Source: a virus. From it: a stretch of 47,291 bases of DNA. Below, piece after piece: positions 45,237-47,291 of the stretch. The DNA lies in the IMG/VR virus record IMGVR_UViG_3300020171_000046, positions 1 to 47,291 of that record. The stretch is one strand, 5' to 3'. The position numbers and the translations under genes were made by a program. Numbering within the stretch: position 1 is the first letter of the stretch; every line of letters starts with the position of its first letter. The notes under the pieces were generated by a model, which worked only from the letters and a program-made list of their open reading frames with translations, searched no databases and was not told where the DNA came from.

Positions 45237-45588
45237 CGGTATCTCCTTTCAGGGCGCGTCGGGCACGATCGCCTGTTCCTGGCACTACATGTGCATCGAG
45301 ATCGTGTCCCCACTCATCATGGCACGGTGGGTCTACCTCGTAATTATCCTCATCAGCATACCACTCCAGCGCCTCCCTCAGCACCCTCTCGCGCTCGTGC
45401 GACGCCTCGTTCTCGGCCTGCGATGCGGCGAGTTGGCAGTGTGTTGAATGTACGTATAGCGTAGGATCGCTGTGAGTGGTTCGACATCCGCACTCGAAGT
45501 AAATCCAATCGCCCCTGTGATAGTGGGCCGACTTACCGCTCGTAGGGCACACTCGTTGCTTCCATTTCGGGCGTCGCTCGTCACTCAT
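45226..45588 (-). CDS. Hypothetical protein, 120 aa
   Basis: N-terminal Cys/His-containing part (RVCPTSGKSAHYHRGDWIYF, ECGCRTTH, HSTHC) and a C-terminal helix with LREALEWYADEDNY ... DRARRALKG. That last pattern (ALEWYAD ... ARRAL) is common at the ends of small phage proteins with no known function. Overlaps the DUF5131 gene by 8 bases. Confidence 0.65.
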   Translation of the reverse strand: MSDERRPKWKQRVCPTSGKSAHYHRGDWIYFECGCRTTHSDPTLYVHSTHCQLAASQAENEASHERERVLREALEWYADEDNYEVDPPCHDEWGHDLDAHVVPGTGDRARRALKGDTDGR

Positions 45589-46420
45589 CGCTCATCGCTC
45601 CTTTCGCGGCAGGCGTGGGATCGGCGGGCAGGGTCCACTCCGAGGGTGTTTCCCTGAGTTCTCGCGGCCCCGTCATCGGCTTGCCGGTTCGAGGGTTCAC
45701 TAGGTCGCGCCAGATGCCAGAGAGATTCTTGCAGTAGATCCGACATCCCGCTTCTGCCGCAGCATCGAGAATCGGCTGTATCCACTCGGCCCGCGTCCCT
45801 CCCTCGGCAGGCGGGATGATGCGCCGGTTGCCGTCCGACAGGCCGCCGATGACGATGAAGGACACGCCGACGATCTCTAAGCCTTCTCGAATATGCTCTT
45901 TGTTGAACGGGCCTAGTATTGGCTCGAACGAAACCCAGCGGTTGCAGAATGTCGGGCCTTCTGCCCATCGGGTAGACTCTTCGTTTTGGGTGATCGAATA
46001 ACCAAACCAACAGTTAGGCCGAAATAGCGCAATATGAACAGGGTCGGCTTCTGTGCTAACGTGATGCAACCGGTATGCTTTGGTGAGGAAGATGTGCTGG
46101 TGCTGCGGGTTGTCGGTCACCACCGCGAACATATCCCGTCGCCACTCGGGTTCAACTCCCTTGCACCACGCATCGCCGTCGAAGTTCCAGGCGATCACGC
46201 GCGGCTTGCGGAGTCGGCGCACGGCCTCCAGGACTCCGGGGTGCGCGGTGGGATGGAAATGGCCTTCGCTACTGTCGGCCATCCCCTCCGCCCAGCAAAG
46301 CCCTCGCGCCCGAACCGCGCAGATCGAGTCGTCGTTATTGCAGCCGGTGATATAATTGGCACGTATCGCATTAACGGCCTTAAGGTAGGGTATCTGACTC
46401 GCACTCAGCAGGCTGCTCAT
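45581..46420 (-). CDS. DUF5131 (Gp37/Gp68-like) phage protein, 279 aa
   Basis: NYITGCNNDDSICAVRARGL, CWAEGMA, KPRVIAWNFDGDAWCKGVEP, TDNPQHQHIFLTKAYRL, RWVSFEPILGPFN and FIVIGGLSDG are characteristic of DUF5131, a family in phages and bacteria distantly similar to radical SAM barrels. Cysteines at about 27, 34 and 42 are the N-terminal cluster. The reaction is unknown to me. Full length. The ATG overlaps the upstream stop. Confidence 0.8.
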   Translation of the reverse strand: MSSLLSASQIPYLKAVNAIRANYITGCNNDDSICAVRARGLCWAEGMADSSEGHFHPTAHPGVLEAVRRLRKPRVIAWNFDGDAWCKGVEPEWRRDMFAVVTDNPQHQHIFLTKAYRLHHVSTEADPVHIALFRPNCWFGYSITQNEESTRWAEGPTFCNRWVSFEPILGPFNKEHIREGLEIVGVSFIVIGGLSDGNRRIIPPAEGGTRAEWIQPILDAAAEAGCRIYCKNLSGIWRDLVNPRTGKPMTGPRELRETPSEWTLPADPTPAAKGAMSDE

Positions 46421-46893
46421 GACGCCTCCCCCTCCTCGCTCGCGGTGTGTCCCAAGAATAATGTCACCTTCTTACAGATGGTCTTGTTTACGCATGATGC
46501 ACAAACCGGGCCTTCATCGTAGGTCAATTTGTGCCGAGACTCAACAAATCGGCAGTTCCCTCGAAGACCAAGTACAGCTTCTAGTTCCTCTCGTGTCAGT
46601 GTTATCACGACTCGCCCTCCCCGCTCGCGCGCAGGCGGGGCGTCCACGCGCTCCTCCAGCGCCTTCACCCGCTCGCGTAGGTTGGCCACACTGCCGTTCA
46701 CAACGCTCTCTACCTGCTCCAGCGTCAGTGCGTCGTCGGGCGCAGGGTCGGCGTCGGGGATCGGCTCGAACAGGGCATCGAACCTGTCGTTGCGAATACT
46801 GGCTGGCGTCTTGATCGTCGGACACGTCAGATAAGTCCATTCGCCCCTTACCTCGACCTCAACGCCTTCCCTCAGTCGGTATCTCGTTGCCAT
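46417..46893 (-). CDS. Hypothetical protein with Cys cluster, 158 aa
   Basis: An N-terminal beta part (TRYRLREGVEVEVRGEWTYL then FDALFEPIPD) resembles the start of the deoxyribosyltransferase-like protein at 40972-41553. A coiled-coil stretch follows (VANLRERVKALEERVD), then a beta/helix part and a C-terminal CASCVNKTICKK with an upstream Cys. No family recognised. AGAGGAGTAGATC precedes the ATG. Confidence 0.6.
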   Translation of the reverse strand: MATRYRLREGVEVEVRGEWTYLTCPTIKTPASIRNDRFDALFEPIPDADPAPDDALTLEQVESVVNGSVANLRERVKALEERVDAPPARERGGRVVITLTREELEAVLGLRGNCRFVESRHKLTYDEGPVCASCVNKTICKKVTLFLGHTASEEGEAS

Positions 46894-46921
46894 GATCTAC
46901 TCCTCTCGCTCAAAACGGTGG

Positions 46922-46957
46922 CCTGCGGGCTGGTGGCCTCATGCTGACCCGCAGGCC
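46922..46957 (-). other. 9-bp stem-loop between small genes
   Basis: GCCTGCGGG and CCCGCAGGC form a perfect stem around an 18-base loop after the stop of the 60-aa membrane protein gene; arm ends are approximate. There is no U-run. It belongs to the series of intergenic hairpins that separate genes in this genome. Confidence 0.55.
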
Positions 46958-46978
46958 GTCTCGCGCCTCGTGCGCGGG

Positions 46979-47161
46979 TTATCGAGGTAGCCAAATCGCC
47001 GTCATGATAAGGACGATTATGACTGCAGACGTGATAATCACGATTATCCCTCCAAGGAATGTTCTGAACCTGTCATCAACAGGCTTAAATGCCGTCCATG
47101 ATGCCAGATAGACTACAAGGATGATCGCCATGACGGTGATCTTACCAATGATCGTCCACAT
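46979..47161 (-). CDS. Two-helix membrane protein, 60 aa
   Basis: Two hydrophobic segments (IIGKITVMAIILVVYLASW and FLGGIIVIITSAVIIVLIMT) joined by a short charged loop (KPVDDRFRT), ending AIWLPR. CGAGGATGGT precedes the ATG, itself preceded by a GCCC-GCGA-GGGC hairpin (47177-47188). Holin-like in shape but far from the lysis cluster; function unknown. Confidence 0.65.
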   Translation of the reverse strand: MWTIIGKITVMAIILVVYLASWTAFKPVDDRFRTFLGGIIVIITSAVIIVLIMTAIWLPR

Positions 47162-47176
47162 ACCATCCTCGTCTCT

Positions 47177-47188
47177 GCCCTCGCGGGC
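47177..47188 (-). other. GNRA-type hairpin before the membrane protein gene
   Basis: The transcript reads GCCC-GCGA-GGGC, a four-pair stem with a GNRA tetraloop, followed by AGAGACGAGGATGGT and the start codon. Nearly the same string occurs at 73-97 (loop GCGAA) and, on the plus strand, at 40413-40425. Confidence 0.5.
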
Positions 47189-47197
47189 GTCGTGCTA

Positions 47198-47290
47198 CTA
47201 GCCAATCGACTTACTGGCTGCGACATGGGCGGCATTGCCGACTTCCTGCTTCTTGCGACCCATGACCTCTGCGTAGTAATCGCCCGTTTT
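47198..47290 (-). CDS. C-terminal fragment of a gene entering from the right edge
   Basis: One minus-strand frame is open from the edge to a TAG and gives 30 ordinary residues (KTGDYYAEVMGRKKQEVGNA and on to AASKSIG). The other frames are less plausible. The gene continues outside the window; identity unknown. Confidence 0.5.
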   Translation of the reverse strand, partial: KTGDYYAEVMGRKKQEVGNAAHVAASKSIG

Positions 47291-47291
47291 G

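Overview
The window is a stretch of a tailed double-stranded DNA phage genome, most likely a podovirus-type virion. It has a portal, scaffold, HK97-type major capsid protein, SU10-like adaptor, nozzle-like tail protein, beta-helix spike and very large internal virion proteins, and no tape measure, tail sheath or tail tube protein. I see no integrase, so I cannot say whether it is temperate. Genes are densely packed, with stop and start codons very often overlapping (ATGA, GTGA) and strong GGAGG-type ribosome binding sites. The host is not identifiable. One cargo protein carries a PEP-CTERM sorting signal, which points to an exosortase-bearing Gram-negative host (known from several Proteobacteria, Verrucomicrobia, Planctomycetes, cyanobacteria and relatives).

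Layout, read on the minus strand from right to left. Positions 40972-47291 hold small accessory genes: a nucleoside deoxyribosyltransferase-like protein, an HNH nuclease, a PD-(D/E)XK-like nuclease, an ASCH protein, a DUF5131 protein and several Cys-rich miniproteins. A short plus-strand operon (39329-40953, six small genes) starts from a near-consensus promoter at 39211-39238. To its left lie a noncoding, apparently structured stretch (38782-39131), a winged-helix regulator (38506-38781) and three helically phased palindromes (38431-38499). Positions 30306-38237 run from the terminase small subunit through a DNA methyltransferase, a DUF3307 membrane protein, an HExxH metallopeptidase and zinc-ribbon proteins to the terminase large subunit. 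That large subunit is broken into an ATPase half and a nuclease half by two small ORFs.

A 469-base noncoding region (29837-30305), with a promoter, interlocked 13-bp inverted repeats and palindromic operator-like sites, precedes the virion operon (29836 down to 7152). That operon encodes a small basic protein, a GroES-like co-chaperonin, portal, scaffold, decoration-like protein, major capsid protein, repeat-rich fibre-like protein, adaptor, spike, nozzle-like protein and three internal proteins, ending in a 1594-residue polyvalent protein. A lysis-type cluster (5819-7107: coiled-coil membrane protein, holin-like protein, cysteine-peptidase-like endolysin candidate) runs directly into an ECF sigma factor and a PEP-CTERM protein (4862-5817). 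Left of that are two HNH nucleases, an XRE regulator and a string of miniproteins, then a SWIM-type zinc protein and an SSB-like protein that probably belong to the replication module continuing off the left edge.

The most unusual points are: the split terminase with two ORFs in flanked cassettes plus a nearly identical 230-bp copy downstream; the phage-borne ECF sigma/PEP-CTERM pair; and three separate noncoding regions in which long inverted repeats interlock (A-B-A'-B'), as in RNA pseudoknots or paired alternative hairpins.
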